64,000 nucleotides of DNA, taken from Sphingomonas kyeonggiensis (GTDB lineage Bacteria > Pseudomonadota > Alphaproteobacteria > Sphingomonadales > Sphingomonadaceae). Position 1 is the stretch's first letter, and the number at the start of each line of letters is the position of its first letter. A model generated the notes under the pieces. It was not told the origin of the DNA, ran no database searches, and saw only the letters and a list, made by a program, of their open reading frames with translations. The DNA lies in the NCBI RefSeq assembly GCF_014196745.1, contig NZ_JACIEH010000001.1:1736001-1800000 (forward strand), given 5' to 3'. The translations under genes were made by a program, and so were the position numbers. Positions 45,699 to 54,407 of this stretch are shown here, one piece after another.

Positions 45699-47998
45699 CA
45701 GAAGGCCTGCCCGATCGAGATGTAGAGCGAGATCTTGGATTCACCCGGCTTGCGCGCGATCGGCGTCGCCACATCGACGCGGATCGGGCCGAAATTGGTG
45801 TAGAGCCGTCCGCCGATGCCCGCGCCGAAGCGGATGTTCTGGCCCGTCGGGTAGATGCCCTCATAGACTTGGCCGGCGTCGATGAACGGCACGATGCCGT
45901 AATTGCCGAAGCGGTAGCGCGCCTCGATCGCGAACTCGTTGAAGCTGCGCCCGCCCACCGGCTTGCCGTCCGGGGCGCGCGGGCCGAGCTCCTGATAGCC
46001 GAAGCCGCGCACCGATCCGCCACCGCCGGAATAATAGCGCCGCGAGGGCGGCAGGTCGTCCCGTGCGATGCCCACGATCGAACCCACCCGCGCCCGCCCG
46101 GCGATCACGATGTTGCTCGATACCGGCTGGTAATAGGTGCCCTCGAGCATGAAACGCGCATAGGGCCGCGCCGCGCCGCGCACCGAAGTCTCCGGGCTGG
46201 CATTGCCCTTGATCCGGAAGCCGCGCGTCGGGTTCAGCAGATTGTCCGAGCTGTCATAGCCCAGGAACAGCGGCGCCGCCGCGATCAGCCAGGTGCCGCG
46301 GTCGCGCTGGTTACGGTTGTAGTTCCAGCGGTCCTCGTTCGAACCGACCAGCTCGGCGCCGTAATAATAGGTCCAGCGCTTCTGCCAGATCGGCGTGGAA
46401 TCGCGCGAATATCGGAAGGAGAGCGTGCCGGTATAGCTCTCGTACGCGTCATAATCCTGGTGGTTCAGCTGCGCCGCGATCTGGAAGGTCCTGTCGCGCT
46501 GCCCGGCATTCGAGCGGCGGAAGGTGGTGGTGAGCCCCTGCTCCTGCGTACCGAGCACGCCCGCCACGATCAGCGCGCCCTCGGGCGGGAACAGATTGCG
46601 ATGCGTCCAGCTGCCGGTCAGGCGGATGCCCTGCCCGGTCGAATAGCCGAGCTCCGCCGCCAGCGTGCGCGGCCGGCCCGGGTTCTGGCGGACCAGCAGG
46701 TCGACCACCTCGGTGTCGTCCGGACCCGCCTGCCCCGTGCGCACCGGCTCTACCGAGACGGTGGAGAACAGGCTGGTGGCGATCATCGCCTCGCGCAGGT
46801 CATCGACCGCACGCACGTCATAGAGTTCGCCCGGCTTGTAGCGGCGCAGCACCCGGATGTGATCGGCGTCGAACACCAGCTTGCGCGCCCGGCGCTGCCG
46901 GCGCTCGCCGCGCTGCCCCCGCTCCGCACGCTGCGCCTTGCGCTCGGCCTCGCGCGCCGCCTGCTCGGCAAGCGTCCCGCTGCCCACTTCGGTGCGGATG
47001 TCGCCGAACACCGCCCGCGGCCCGAGAGCCACCGGCAGCGCATAATCGCCGATATGGGTCTCCTCATCGAGCAGGATGTCACGCTGGCCGACCTTGACGA
47101 AGGGATAGCCCTGCTGCGGCAGGCGCAGCGCCACATTGGCCTCGGCGCCCTGCACGCGCTCCGCTTCGATCGGATCGCCGGGATTGAGGTTCAGCTCGCG
47201 CAGCAGCAGCCCCGGTGGCACGGTCGGATCGCTCGACACCGTGACATTGCCCAGCCGGTAGAGCGGCCCCGGCGTGGCGCTGATCGTCGCGCGCACGGTG
47301 CCCGGGGTCTTCGGGTCCTGGTCGATCGTCGAGACCGCGGTGGCGTCGTAATAGCCGCGCGAATTGAGCAGGCGGATCGCCAGCCGCTCGTCCTCGCGCG
47401 CCCGCGCCGCCACCATCGCCGCGTTCGCCGCCTTCCCGCCGCCATTCTCCAGCGCGGAGAGGTCCTCGAACAGGTCCTCGAGCCCGACCGCGGACAGGCC
47501 TTCCTCATGCGTGGTGTAGCGGATCGTCACCGATTTCTTGTCGGCGACCTTGTCCTCCACCGGCGGTTCGACCTTGAACTCGGCAAGCGGCGGCAGCGGC
47601 CTGGCGAACTCCGGATCCTCGGCAGGCGCGGCGGCGAAGCTCTCCTCGGCCTGGTCCTTCACCTGCTGCGCCGCCTGACCCTGCGTCACCGGTGGCGGCG
47701 TGGGCGTCGGCGCGCCGGCGGGCGACGGCATCGCCTCGAGCGGGGCGTTGATGTCGCCCTCGATCTTGGGCATCGCCGCCTCGAACTGATCATCGGGTAC
47801 GATCGGGCTCTCGTCGACGGGTGCGACGACCACGGTGCCGTCCTGCGCCGGGGCCGGCTTGGGACTGCCAGGCTCGGGCCCGGAAGGCGGCGCACCCTGC
47901 CCCGGCTTCGGATCCGAAATCTGGGCATGCGCCAACCCCGGCACAAATGCCGTACCGGCGAGCGCCGCCAGCCAAATCCGCTTCACCCCTTTACGCAA
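45698..47998 (-). CDS. tamA: Translocation and assembly module subunit TamA (Omp85 family)
   Basis: 766 residues with a signal peptide (MRKGVKRIWLAALAGTAFVPGLAHAQ). A Pro/Ala-rich low-complexity region at about 27-130 comes before the POTRA domains (about 150-440). The C-terminal Omp85 barrel contains YYSGGGGSVRGFGYQELGPR with the conserved VRGF loop and ends ISIGQAF. It is clearly longer than the 577-residue E. coli protein, because of the Pro-rich region and an Arg-rich insert at about 346-373 inside the POTRA region. It is the outer-membrane partner of TamB. Tandem and overlapping with tamB; its own promoter should lie in 47999-48045. Confidence 0.92.
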   Translation of the reverse strand: MRKGVKRIWLAALAGTAFVPGLAHAQISDPKPGQGAPPSGPEPGSPKPAPAQDGTVVVAPVDESPIVPDDQFEAAMPKIEGDINAPLEAMPSPAGAPTPTPPPVTQGQAAQQVKDQAEESFAAAPAEDPEFARPLPPLAEFKVEPPVEDKVADKKSVTIRYTTHEEGLSAVGLEDLFEDLSALENGGGKAANAAMVAARAREDERLAIRLLNSRGYYDATAVSTIDQDPKTPGTVRATISATPGPLYRLGNVTVSSDPTVPPGLLLRELNLNPGDPIEAERVQGAEANVALRLPQQGYPFVKVGQRDILLDEETHIGDYALPVALGPRAVFGDIRTEVGSGTLAEQAAREAERKAQRAERGQRGERRQRRARKLVFDADHIRVLRRYKPGELYDVRAVDDLREAMIATSLFSTVSVEPVRTGQAGPDDTEVVDLLVRQNPGRPRTLAAELGYSTGQGIRLTGSWTHRNLFPPEGALIVAGVLGTQEQGLTTTFRRSNAGQRDRTFQIAAQLNHQDYDAYESYTGTLSFRYSRDSTPIWQKRWTYYYGAELVGSNEDRWNYNRNQRDRGTWLIAAAPLFLGYDSSDNLLNPTRGFRIKGNASPETSVRGAARPYARFMLEGTYYQPVSSNIVIAGRARVGSIVGIARDDLPPSRRYYSGGGGSVRGFGYQELGPRAPDGKPVGGRSFNEFAIEARYRFGNYGIVPFIDAGQVYEGIYPTGQNIRFGAGIGGRLYTNFGPIRVDVATPIARKPGESKISLYISIGQAF

Positions 47999-48049
47999 CA
48001 GGCTCCCTTTCGAGCCGTCTACCTACCCCGGCCCTCTCGCAAGCGTAAC

Positions 48050-48070
48050 GACCCAAATGCACTTTGGGTC
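48050..48070. terminator. Hairpin between malate synthase and tamA
   Basis: GACCCAAA (48050-48057) and TTTGGGTC (48063-48070) are exact complements around TGCAC. It follows the malate synthase stop by 26 bases on the minus strand. A second stem, CCCCT/AGGGG (48070-48093), lies between it and the stop. No strong T-run on the minus strand. Confidence 0.55.
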
Positions 48071-48096
48071 CCCTAATTTCCGAAAGTCAGGGGATT

Positions 48097-50172
48097 TCAG
48101 CGTGCTACCGCCTTCGCTTCAGCGCGAAATCTGTGGAGAAGTGGTTCGGTATAGCCATTGGGCTGCTCCAGCCCCTCGAACACCAGCGCCCGCGCCGCCT
48201 GGAAGGCCAGGCTCGTCGCCTCGTTCCCCGCCATCGGCCGGTAGAGCGGGTCGGCCGCATTCTGAGCATCGACCTTGGCCGCCATGCGCGAGAGCGCCGC
48301 GTCGATATCCGCCGCGTGCGCCACACCGTGGAGCAGCCAATTGGCCATGTGCTGCGAAGAGATGCGTAGCGTCGCGCGATCCTCCATCAGCCCGATGTCA
48401 TGGATGTCGGGCACCTTGGAGCACCCGACGCCCTGGTCGATCCAGCGCACGACATAGCCGAGGATACCCTGGGCATTGTTGTCGAGTTCCTGCGCGACTT
48501 CCTCCGCCTGCCAGTTGCGCCCCACCGCCAGCGGGACGGTGAGCAGCGGCTTCAGGCCCGGAACCGCCTCGCCGGCAATCTCCTTCTGCCGGGCGAAGAC
48601 ATCGACCTGGTGATAATGGAGCGCATGGAGGGTTGCCGCGGTGGGGCTAGGCACCCAGGCGGTATTGGCCCCGCTCATCGGATGCGCGATCTTCTGGGCG
48701 AGCATGTCGGCCATCCGGTCCGGCGCCGCCCACATCCCCTTGCCGATCTGCGCCTTGCCCGACAGGCCGCAGGCGAGCCCGATGCGGACATTGCGGTCCT
48801 CATAGGCCTTGATCCAGTCCGCGCCCTTCATCTCGCCCTTGGGGACCATCGGTCCGGCACGCATGCTGGTATGGATCTCGTCGCCGGTGCGATCGAGGAA
48901 GCCGGTGTTGATGAACACGATCCGATCGCGGACGGCATGGATGCACGCGGCGAGGTTTGCCGAGGTCCGCCGCTCCTCGTCCATCACGCCGACCTTGATC
49001 GTGTGGCGCGACAGCACGAGCAGGTCCTCGACCGCGTCGAACAGCGCGTTGGTGAAGACGCATTCCTCGGGCCCGTGCATCTTGGGCTTCACGATGTAGA
49101 TCGAGCCCGCGCGGCTGTTGCGATATCTGCCCATGCCGCGAACGTCGTAGAGCGCGATCGTGCTGGTCAGGATCGCGTCGAGAATGCCCTCCGGCGCCTC
49201 GCTGCCATCGGCCAGATGCAGCGCCGGCGTGGTCATCAGATGACCGACATTGCGGACGAACAGCAGCGCCCGGCCCGGCAACGTCACACCCTGGTCATAG
49301 GTCCGGTCAGGGTTCAGCGTGCGAGTTACCCGCCTGCCGCCCTTCTCGAAGCTCTCCTCCAGGTCGCCCTTCATCAGCCCCAGCCAATTGGCATAGGCGG
49401 TAACCTTGTCCTCGGCATCGACCGCGGCGATCGAGTCCTCGAGATCGATGATCGCAGTCAACGCCGATTCGAGCAGCACGTCGGCGATACCCGCCGGGTC
49501 GCCCTTGCCGATCGGATTCTCCCGATCGACCACAACTTCGACATGCAACCCGTTATGCTTGAACAGCAGCGAGTTGCCGCGCCAGCTGACGAACTCGGCA
49601 ACGCCCTTGTCATGGAAGATCGGCGGCTCCTCCGAAGAGGACATCGTTGCCCAATCCTCGCCCGGCACTGAAATCGTCCGGTTGAGAAAATCCTTGGCGA
49701 ACGCGATCACCTGCGCCCCACGCTCCGCATCATAGCCGCCAGGCTTCGCCACCCCTGGCAGCGCATCGGTGCCGTAGAGCGCGTCATACAGGCTCCCCCA
49801 GCGCGCATTGGCTGCGTTGAGCACGAAGCGGGCGTTGAGCGCCGGCACGACCAGCTGCGGCCCGGCCATCGTCGCGATCTCGGCATCGATATTGCGCGTG
49901 CCGATCGCGAACGGCGCCGGTTCGTCGACCAGATAGCCGATGTCGCGCAGGAACTTCTCGTCGCCCGACAGCGTCGGATTGGCGTCGATCATCGCCTGCA
50001 GCGCATCCCGCTTCGCCAGCAGCGCCCGGTTCTCCGGCGCGAATCGCGCGAATATCTCCGCCACACCGGCCCACCACCCCTCGGCTGCGATATCGAGCCC
50101 GGGCAGCACCCGCTCCTCGACGAAGCGCGCGAGCGGTTCGGCGACGGACAGGCCGGAACGAATGACGGTCAT
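48097..50172 (-). CDS. glcB: Malate synthase G
   Basis: 691 residues from ATG 50172, which has AGGAGGATTTTC just upstream. It condenses glyoxylate with acetyl-CoA to malate. The long single-chain architecture fits malate synthase [48 protein letters not shown] near 220-265, [30 protein letters not shown] near 355-385 with the catalytic Arg region upstream ([14 protein letters not shown]), and [29 protein letters not shown] near 505-535. It lies 81 bases downstream of a MarR-type gene on the same strand and may be co-transcribed with it. No isocitrate lyase or glycolate oxidase is in the window. Confidence 0.96.
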   Translation of the reverse strand: MTVIRSGLSVAEPLARFVEERVLPGLDIAAEGWWAGVAEIFARFAPENRALLAKRDALQAMIDANPTLSGDEKFLRDIGYLVDEPAPFAIGTRNIDAEIATMAGPQLVVPALNARFVLNAANARWGSLYDALYGTDALPGVAKPGGYDAERGAQVIAFAKDFLNRTISVPGEDWATMSSSEEPPIFHDKGVAEFVSWRGNSLLFKHNGLHVEVVVDRENPIGKGDPAGIADVLLESALTAIIDLEDSIAAVDAEDKVTAYANWLGLMKGDLEESFEKGGRRVTRTLNPDRTYDQGVTLPGRALLFVRNVGHLMTTPALHLADGSEAPEGILDAILTSTIALYDVRGMGRYRNSRAGSIYIVKPKMHGPEECVFTNALFDAVEDLLVLSRHTIKVGVMDEERRTSANLAACIHAVRDRIVFINTGFLDRTGDEIHTSMRAGPMVPKGEMKGADWIKAYEDRNVRIGLACGLSGKAQIGKGMWAAPDRMADMLAQKIAHPMSGANTAWVPSPTAATLHALHYHQVDVFARQKEIAGEAVPGLKPLLTVPLAVGRNWQAEEVAQELDNNAQGILGYVVRWIDQGVGCSKVPDIHDIGLMEDRATLRISSQHMANWLLHGVAHAADIDAALSRMAAKVDAQNAADPLYRPMAGNEATSLAFQAARALVFEGLEQPNGYTEPLLHRFRAEAKAVAR

Positions 50173-50253
50173 GAAAATCCTCCTGGCAGACACGATATTT
50201 CAGCGTTCGCCTGGGGAGGGCAAGCCCGGCTTAGGCGATAGCCGGGCCCGGGA

Positions 50254-50703
50254 TCAACCCTTTGCTTCGAGCCGCTCCACTGCCGTCTCGATCCGGTCGA
50301 GCATCTCGCGGAGCAGTTGGCGCTCCGCGTCCGAGAAACCGGCGAAGACCTGCCGCTCGAGCTCCAGCGCCTTGGGCGCGACCTCTTCATAGAGCTCCCA
50401 CCCCGCCTTGCTCAGCGTCAGCAGGTGCGAGCGCTGGTCGCCCGGATTGCTCGCCCGGCTTATCAGCCCGCGTTCGGAAAGCGCGATTGCGGCCCGGCTC
50501 ACCGTCACCTTGTCCATCCGGGTGCGCCCGCACAGGGCCTGCTGACTCATCGCTCCGCCTTCGGCGAGGATCGTCACCAGCCGCCATTCGGGAATCTTGA
50601 GCCCGAACAAGGCGCGGTACGCGCTGGCCACCGCATCCGATACCGCGTTCGACGCGATCGACAGGCGATAGGGCAGGAAATTCTCGAGTGTCAGCGCGGT
50701 CAT
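50254..50703 (-). CDS. MarR-family transcriptional regulator
   Basis: 149 residues. A winged helix-turn-helix at about 35-105: IPEWRLVTILAEGGAMSQQALCGRTRMDKVTVSRAAIALSERGLISRASNPGDQRSHLLTLSKAG, where DQRSHLLTL is the wing. Flanking helices at both ends make the dimer. It is upstream of glcB on the same strand, and a symmetric site (50737-50759) lies 34 bases before its start, as expected for autoregulation. Ligand and targets unknown. A role in glyoxylate or aromatic-acid control is possible, and it could equally read the hppD/hmgA operator. Confidence 0.9.
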   Translation of the reverse strand: MTALTLENFLPYRLSIASNAVSDAVASAYRALFGLKIPEWRLVTILAEGGAMSQQALCGRTRMDKVTVSRAAIALSERGLISRASNPGDQRSHLLTLSKAGWELYEEVAPKALELERQVFAGFSDAERQLLREMLDRIETAVERLEAKG

Positions 50704-50736
50704 AGCGCGTTCCTATTTATCATATTCCTCCACGCA

Positions 50737-50759
50737 CAACTGACAACGTTGACCAGTTG
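50737..50759. promoter_or_regulatory. Symmetric operator candidate upstream of the MarR gene
   Basis: CAACTG and CAGTTG half-sites flank a central CAACGTTG palindrome. It lies between the MarR gene and the plus-strand small transcript and overlaps the TTGACC (50749-50754) that could be the latter's -35 box. A TTGCAATTTTTGCAA inverted repeat follows directly. Confidence 0.5.
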
Positions 50760-50783
50760 CAATTTTTGCAATGCTACCGGTAA

Positions 50784-50888
50784 CATTACGCACTTGCGAT
50801 ATGAACCGCTGCGATGCACAAAGATCGGGCCTTTCAGGCATCCTCTCCTAAGACTTTCACGGCCGTCCTTCGGGGCGGCCTTTTTTTT
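50784..50888 (+). ncRNA. Probable small RNA with Rho-independent terminator
   Basis: A textbook terminator, GGCCG-TCCTTCGGGG-CGGCC followed by eight T (50861-50888), lies on the plus strand although no plus-strand gene precedes it. Upstream, TTGACC (50749-50754) and TGCTAC (50772-50777) are 17 bases apart, which would place a start near 50784 and give a transcript of about 105 bases. It contains the pyrimidine-rich CCTCTCCT (50841-50848), able to pair with Shine-Dalgarno sequences. No open frame with a credible ribosome-binding site is present. The 391-base gap 50704-51094 otherwise holds the MarR operator (left) and a family-C and a family-A repeat (right). The 5' end is a guess. Confidence 0.55.
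50861..50888 (+). terminator. Rho-independent terminator
   Basis: Five-base GC stem GGCCG/CGGCC with additional TCC/GGG-type pairing inside, followed by TTTTTTTT. The T-run is only on the plus strand, so it does not serve the minus-strand aldehyde dehydrogenase gene. Confidence 0.85.
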
Positions 50889-50953
50889 GCGCGCAGCCGG
50901 CGGCGCCCGCAAGTGCGTCTAGTGCGTATTCCTGTCACGAAGCTGTCGCGATG

Positions 50954-50980
50954 CTGGCTTTCCCCGGCGAAGGCCGGGCC
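50954..50980. repeat. Family-C palindrome fragment
   Basis: TTCCCCGGCGAAGGCCGGG resembles the CCCGGCGAAAGCCGGG core seen at 55610, 56381 and (degenerate) 61348. Confidence 0.6.
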
Positions 50981-51033
50981 CAGTCCCGGTGCAGCTGGTT
51001 GAGGCAGTCGAACCTCCAAAGCGTATCGCGGCA

Positions 51034-51081
51034 GCCCCCTCCACCAGCTTCGCTGATCCCCTCCCCCTGCGGGGGAGGATT
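51034..51081 (-). repeat. Family-A palindromic element, diverged single copy
   Basis: GCCCCCTCCACCAGCTTCGCTG, then ATCCCCTCCCCC, loop, GGGGGAGGATT: same order as the inverted copies at 28228 and 35183. It lies just beyond the stop of the aldehyde dehydrogenase gene and may be its terminator. Confidence 0.75.
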
Positions 51082-51094
51082 GCAGCATCGCCTT

Positions 51095-52507
51095 CTATTT
51101 CATCTGCCGCGCGATCGCGGCACGGGTCTTCTTGCCATAGGGCGGCTTGAGCCCGGCCAGCCCGGCCACGTCCAGCTTCGGCTGGCTGTATACCGCCTTG
51201 GCATGGCTGAACGTCCGGAAGCCGATCTCGCCATGATAGGCCCCCATGCCCGACGGGCCGATGCCGCCGAACGGCAGCTCCTCCTGGCTGACATGGAAGA
51301 TCACGTCATTGATCGTCGCCCCGCCCGAGATCGTCCGGTCGAGCACCTGGCGCTTCTCGCCCTCGTCCTTGCCGAAATAATAGAGCGCCAGCGGCCGGTC
51401 GCGCCGGTTCACTTCGCCGATCGCATCCTCGAGCTTGCCATAGCGCCGCACCGGCAGGATCGGCCCGAATATCTCCTCCTGCATCACCGTCATGTCGTCG
51501 GTCGGGTTACGGATGATGTGGAGCGGCAGCTTGCGCGCGTTCGAGCTGGCCAGGTCCTCGTTCGCCGGATTGACCGCGATCACCTCGGCGCCCTTGGCCC
51601 GCGCATCCTCGATCCAGCCGGTCAGCCGCTCATAGTGCCGGTCGTTGATGACGGCGGTATAGTCGGGGTTGGACAACAGGGTCGGATACATGCGCGAAGC
51701 CGCGGCGACGAGCCCGTCGACCACCTCCGCCTCCTTCTCCTCGGGCACCAGCATGTAATCGGGCGCCAGGCAGATCTGGCCGGCATTGAGCATCTTGCCC
51801 AGCGCCACCCGTTCGGCCGTCTGCGCGATATCGGCCGAACGGCCGACGACCACGGGCGACTTGCCGCCCAGCTCCAGCGTCACCGGCACGAGGTTGTCCG
51901 CCGCAGCGTGCAGGATATGCTTGGCGATGCCGGTGGCGCCGGTGAACAGCAGATGGTCGAACGGCAATTCGGCAAAGGCCTTGCCCGCCTCCGGCCCGCC
52001 GCTGACGAAGGCCAGCTCGGTCGCGTCGAAATAGCGCCCGGCCAGATCCGCCATCAATGCGCTGGTGACCGGGGTGTATTCGCTGGTCTTCACCATCGCG
52101 CGGTTGCCGGCGGCGAACACCCCGGCGAGCGGGCTCACCACCAGCTGCACCGGGAAGTTCCACGGCGCGATGATCCCCACCACGCCCTTGGGCTGATATT
52201 CGATATGCCCGCGCCCGCCGAGCAGCCCGAGCGGGAACAGCACCGGCTTGCGCTGCGGCTTCGACCAGCGTGCCAGATGCTTGAGCGCATGCTTCAGGGG
52301 ACTGACCGAGGCGGCGATGTCGGTGATCATCGATTGCTCGCGGCTGCGATGCCCGAAATCCTCGCTCAGCGCGTCGCAGAGCTTGTCGGCATTGTCGGCG
52401 ACCATCGCGATCGTGCGTTTCAGCCGGTCGCGGCGTACGTCGAGCGAAACGGGCAGTTCGGCCATGAAGGCCTTGCGCTGGGCATCCAGCAGATCACGCA
52501 TGCTCAT
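51095..52507 (-). CDS. Coniferyl aldehyde dehydrogenase-type aldehyde dehydrogenase
   Basis: 470 residues. The start ATG at 52507 overlaps the stop of the upstream gene (ATGA). Aldehyde dehydrogenase landmarks: VGIIAPWNFPVQLVVSPLAGVFAAGNRAMVKTSEYTP near 105-140, FTGATGIAKHI with the cofactor loop, VTLELGGKSPVVVG with the general-base Glu, and LNAGQICLAPDYMLVP with the catalytic Cys. The short length and C-terminus (GEIGFRTFSHAKAVYSQPKLD) fit the coniferyl-aldehyde-dehydrogenase subgroup. It oxidises a medium or aromatic aldehyde to its acid with NAD(P)+. No lignin-monomer genes surround it, so the natural substrate is open. Confidence 0.9.
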   Translation of the reverse strand: MSMRDLLDAQRKAFMAELPVSLDVRRDRLKRTIAMVADNADKLCDALSEDFGHRSREQSMITDIAASVSPLKHALKHLARWSKPQRKPVLFPLGLLGGRGHIEYQPKGVVGIIAPWNFPVQLVVSPLAGVFAAGNRAMVKTSEYTPVTSALMADLAGRYFDATELAFVSGGPEAGKAFAELPFDHLLFTGATGIAKHILHAAADNLVPVTLELGGKSPVVVGRSADIAQTAERVALGKMLNAGQICLAPDYMLVPEEKEAEVVDGLVAAASRMYPTLLSNPDYTAVINDRHYERLTGWIEDARAKGAEVIAVNPANEDLASSNARKLPLHIIRNPTDDMTVMQEEIFGPILPVRRYGKLEDAIGEVNRRDRPLALYYFGKDEGEKRQVLDRTISGGATINDVIFHVSQEELPFGGIGPSGMGAYHGEIGFRTFSHAKAVYSQPKLDVAGLAGLKPPYGKKTRAAIARQMK

Positions 52508-53274
52508 CGGACAATCTCGTAGCTGAGGGTGAGGCGGGCGAGGATCGTAACCTTGTCCGGATTTATGGCGACTGGCACAGATGCTAGGCTGTTCGCCCCG
52601 CTGACCGTCACCACCCGGGGCAAGCTTCCGATATCCTGCGCGATCAGCCCGTCCCGTGCATCGAAATCGGTCACCCGCAACAGCGGCCCCAGCTTGGCGC
52701 CCGATGCGGCGGCGATCGCCTCCGCCTGCGCCTTGCCGTTGGCCAGCGCCACCGCCATCGCCTTGCGCCTGGCCGCCGCGGGATCGCGCAGCGCGAACTG
52801 CGCCATCGAGACGTCCGATCCACCCGCCTGGGCCACCGCGCCCGTGAGCGTTCCCGCCCGGTCGATCGGCGAGACGGTGACCGTCACGTTCATGTCGGCG
52901 ATATGGCCCTGCACGGCGCAGGGGCCGGTCGAGAGTCGCGGTTGCTGCATGCCCATCTCGCCGCGCCGGCACTCGGCACTGCGCACTTCCTGCACGCGCA
53001 TCGTGCCGGTGCGGATGTCCAGCTTCGTATCGGAGAACTGGCCCAGCGCGCGCTCGACCTGCTCCTTGCGTGCGACCAGCGCCCTGGTCGCCTCGTCGGC
53101 GGTCTGGCCTTCGCCGCGCACCACATAGCGGATCGCCGCGATCTCGGCGGGCAACTCGATCGTGCCTCCGGCGACGACGTCGATCCGCGGCGGTTCCGGC
53201 TTGTCCTGCGCCAGCGCGCCGCCCCCGACACATGCCCTCAGCGCCACGCCCGCGCCCAGCATCAAGCTCCGCAT
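52504..53274 (-). CDS. SIMPL-domain (DUF541) periplasmic protein
   Basis: 256 residues with a signal peptide (LMLGAGVALRACVGGGALAQ). The mature part has the DUF541/SIMPL pattern: VVAGGTIELPAEIAAIRYVVRGEGQTADEATRALVARKEQVERAL, then VTVTVSPIDRAGTLTGAVAQAG and RRKAMAVALANGKAQAEAIAAASGAKLG, which supplies the long conserved helix. Two Cys in the middle (SAECRRG and GPCAVQG) could form a disulfide. The function of the family is not established; envelope stress roles have been proposed. It overlaps the aldehyde dehydrogenase start by four bases. Confidence 0.85.
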   Translation of the reverse strand: MRSLMLGAGVALRACVGGGALAQDKPEPPRIDVVAGGTIELPAEIAAIRYVVRGEGQTADEATRALVARKEQVERALGQFSDTKLDIRTGTMRVQEVRSAECRRGEMGMQQPRLSTGPCAVQGHIADMNVTVTVSPIDRAGTLTGAVAQAGGSDVSMAQFALRDPAAARRKAMAVALANGKAQAEAIAAASGAKLGPLLRVTDFDARDGLIAQDIGSLPRVVTVSGANSLASVPVAINPDKVTILARLTLSYEIVR

Positions 53275-53301
53275 GCCGTCTCTCCCTCTTTTGCGGGGAG
53301 C

Positions 53302-54069
53302 CTAACCCGGTATCGGCCCGATCGCCAAGCCGAGCCACACCGCGAACGCCGCGGCGGCCAGCATCACGCCGAACGGCAGCCGGTCGGTCGCGGTCACCTT
53401 GTGCCCGCCGAGCATCAGCCCGAATATCCCGGCGAACCCGATCAGGCAGGCGGCGAGCAGCACCAGGGGCAGCGCGTGCCAGCCCAGCCACAGCCCGATC
53501 CCGCCGAACAGCTTGGGATCGCCGCCCCCCAGCCCCTGCCGCCCGCGCAGCCGCTTGTAGCCCCAGGCGACCAGCCACAGCACGCCGAACCCGGCCGCGC
53601 CGCCGATCAGCCGCTCGTCCAGCGGCGGGTTCAGGCCCAGCAGCCCGGTGCCCAGCCCCGTCGCCGCCAGCGCCGCGGTCAGTGCATTGGGCAGCCACAG
53701 CGCCGCCACGTCCAGCGCCGCCAGCGTGAGCAGCAGCCAGCCGAACACCGCGCCCGCCGCCCCCGCCGGATCGGGCGAGGCGATCGCCGCTGCCACCCCG
53801 ATCGCGCCGCCGATCAGCTCGGTCAGCACATGGTTCATCCGGATCGGCGCGCCGCAGCCCCGGCAGCGGCCGCGCTGCAGGAGATAGCTCAGCACCGGCA
53901 CCAGCTCGCCGGCGCGCAGTCCCTTGCCGCAGCTGTCGCATTCCGAGCGACCATGGCTGATCGCCCGCCCCGCGGGCCAGCGGATCGCCAGGGTCGCGAT
54001 GAAGCTGCCGAAGACCAGCCCCAGCACGCCCAGCAGCACCGCCCAGCCCCAGACCGGGTCAATGGTCAT
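53302..54069 (-). CDS. Prepilin peptidase (type IV leader peptidase, A24 family)
   Basis: 255 residues, polytopic. It cleaves and N-methylates type IV prepilin-like leaders at the inner membrane. Seen: the FGSFIATLAIRWP N-terminal region; two zinc-binding Cys pairs, CDSCGK and CRGCGA; the first catalytic Asp in LTLAALDVAALWLP; and the second in LGGGDPKLFGGIGLWLG (GxGD-like). Length is normal. No pilin or type II secretion gene is in the window, so its clients lie elsewhere. Its start overlaps the end of the upstream small membrane gene by 11 bases. Confidence 0.9.
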   Translation of the reverse strand: MTIDPVWGWAVLLGVLGLVFGSFIATLAIRWPAGRAISHGRSECDSCGKGLRAGELVPVLSYLLQRGRCRGCGAPIRMNHVLTELIGGAIGVAAAIASPDPAGAAGAVFGWLLLTLAALDVAALWLPNALTAALAATGLGTGLLGLNPPLDERLIGGAAGFGVLWLVAWGYKRLRGRQGLGGGDPKLFGGIGLWLGWHALPLVLLAACLIGFAGIFGLMLGGHKVTATDRLPFGVMLAAAAFAVWLGLAIGPIPG

Positions 54070-54319
54070 GCGCGGGCTTCTTCCTGCGGACCAGATAGCG
54101 ATAGATGCCCAGGCAGTTGATCCCGAACAGCACGATGTTCTGCGTCCACAGCGGCTCGTCCTTGGTCATCAGCGCCCCGCCGATCCAGGCGATGCTCGAC
54201 GTGACGAACAGCACGAACCCCCAGCCGGTGATCCGCCGCCCCAGATCGAGCGACACCATGAACGCTGCGATGATCCCGCTGATCGAGGCATACCATTTGA
54301 GAATCTCGACCAGGTTCAT
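54059..54319 (-). CDS. Small membrane protein, unknown (86 residues)
   Basis: Three hydrophobic segments: ILKWYASISGIIAAFMVSL (6-24), GWGFVLFVTSSIAWIGGALM (32-51) and NIVLFGINCLGIYRYLV (61-77), with a positively charged tail RRKKPAHDH. No recognised family. It overlaps the prepilin peptidase gene by 11 bases and so is probably translated together with it. Confidence 0.72.
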   Translation of the reverse strand: MNLVEILKWYASISGIIAAFMVSLDLGRRITGWGFVLFVTSSIAWIGGALMTKDEPLWTQNIVLFGINCLGIYRYLVRRKKPAHDH

Positions 54320-54407
54320 GTTCGGCGCCTTTCATGCCGGGCCGCGCGGCTTTTGCAAACCGTCGCAAGCGATACTAGATGCGCCCCAACAATCGAGAGG
54401 ATCCAAT

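Noticed and set aside
45869..48076. Plus-strand frame of 735 codons opposite tamA
   Set aside because: Shadow of the Omp85 gene; no signal, no domain.
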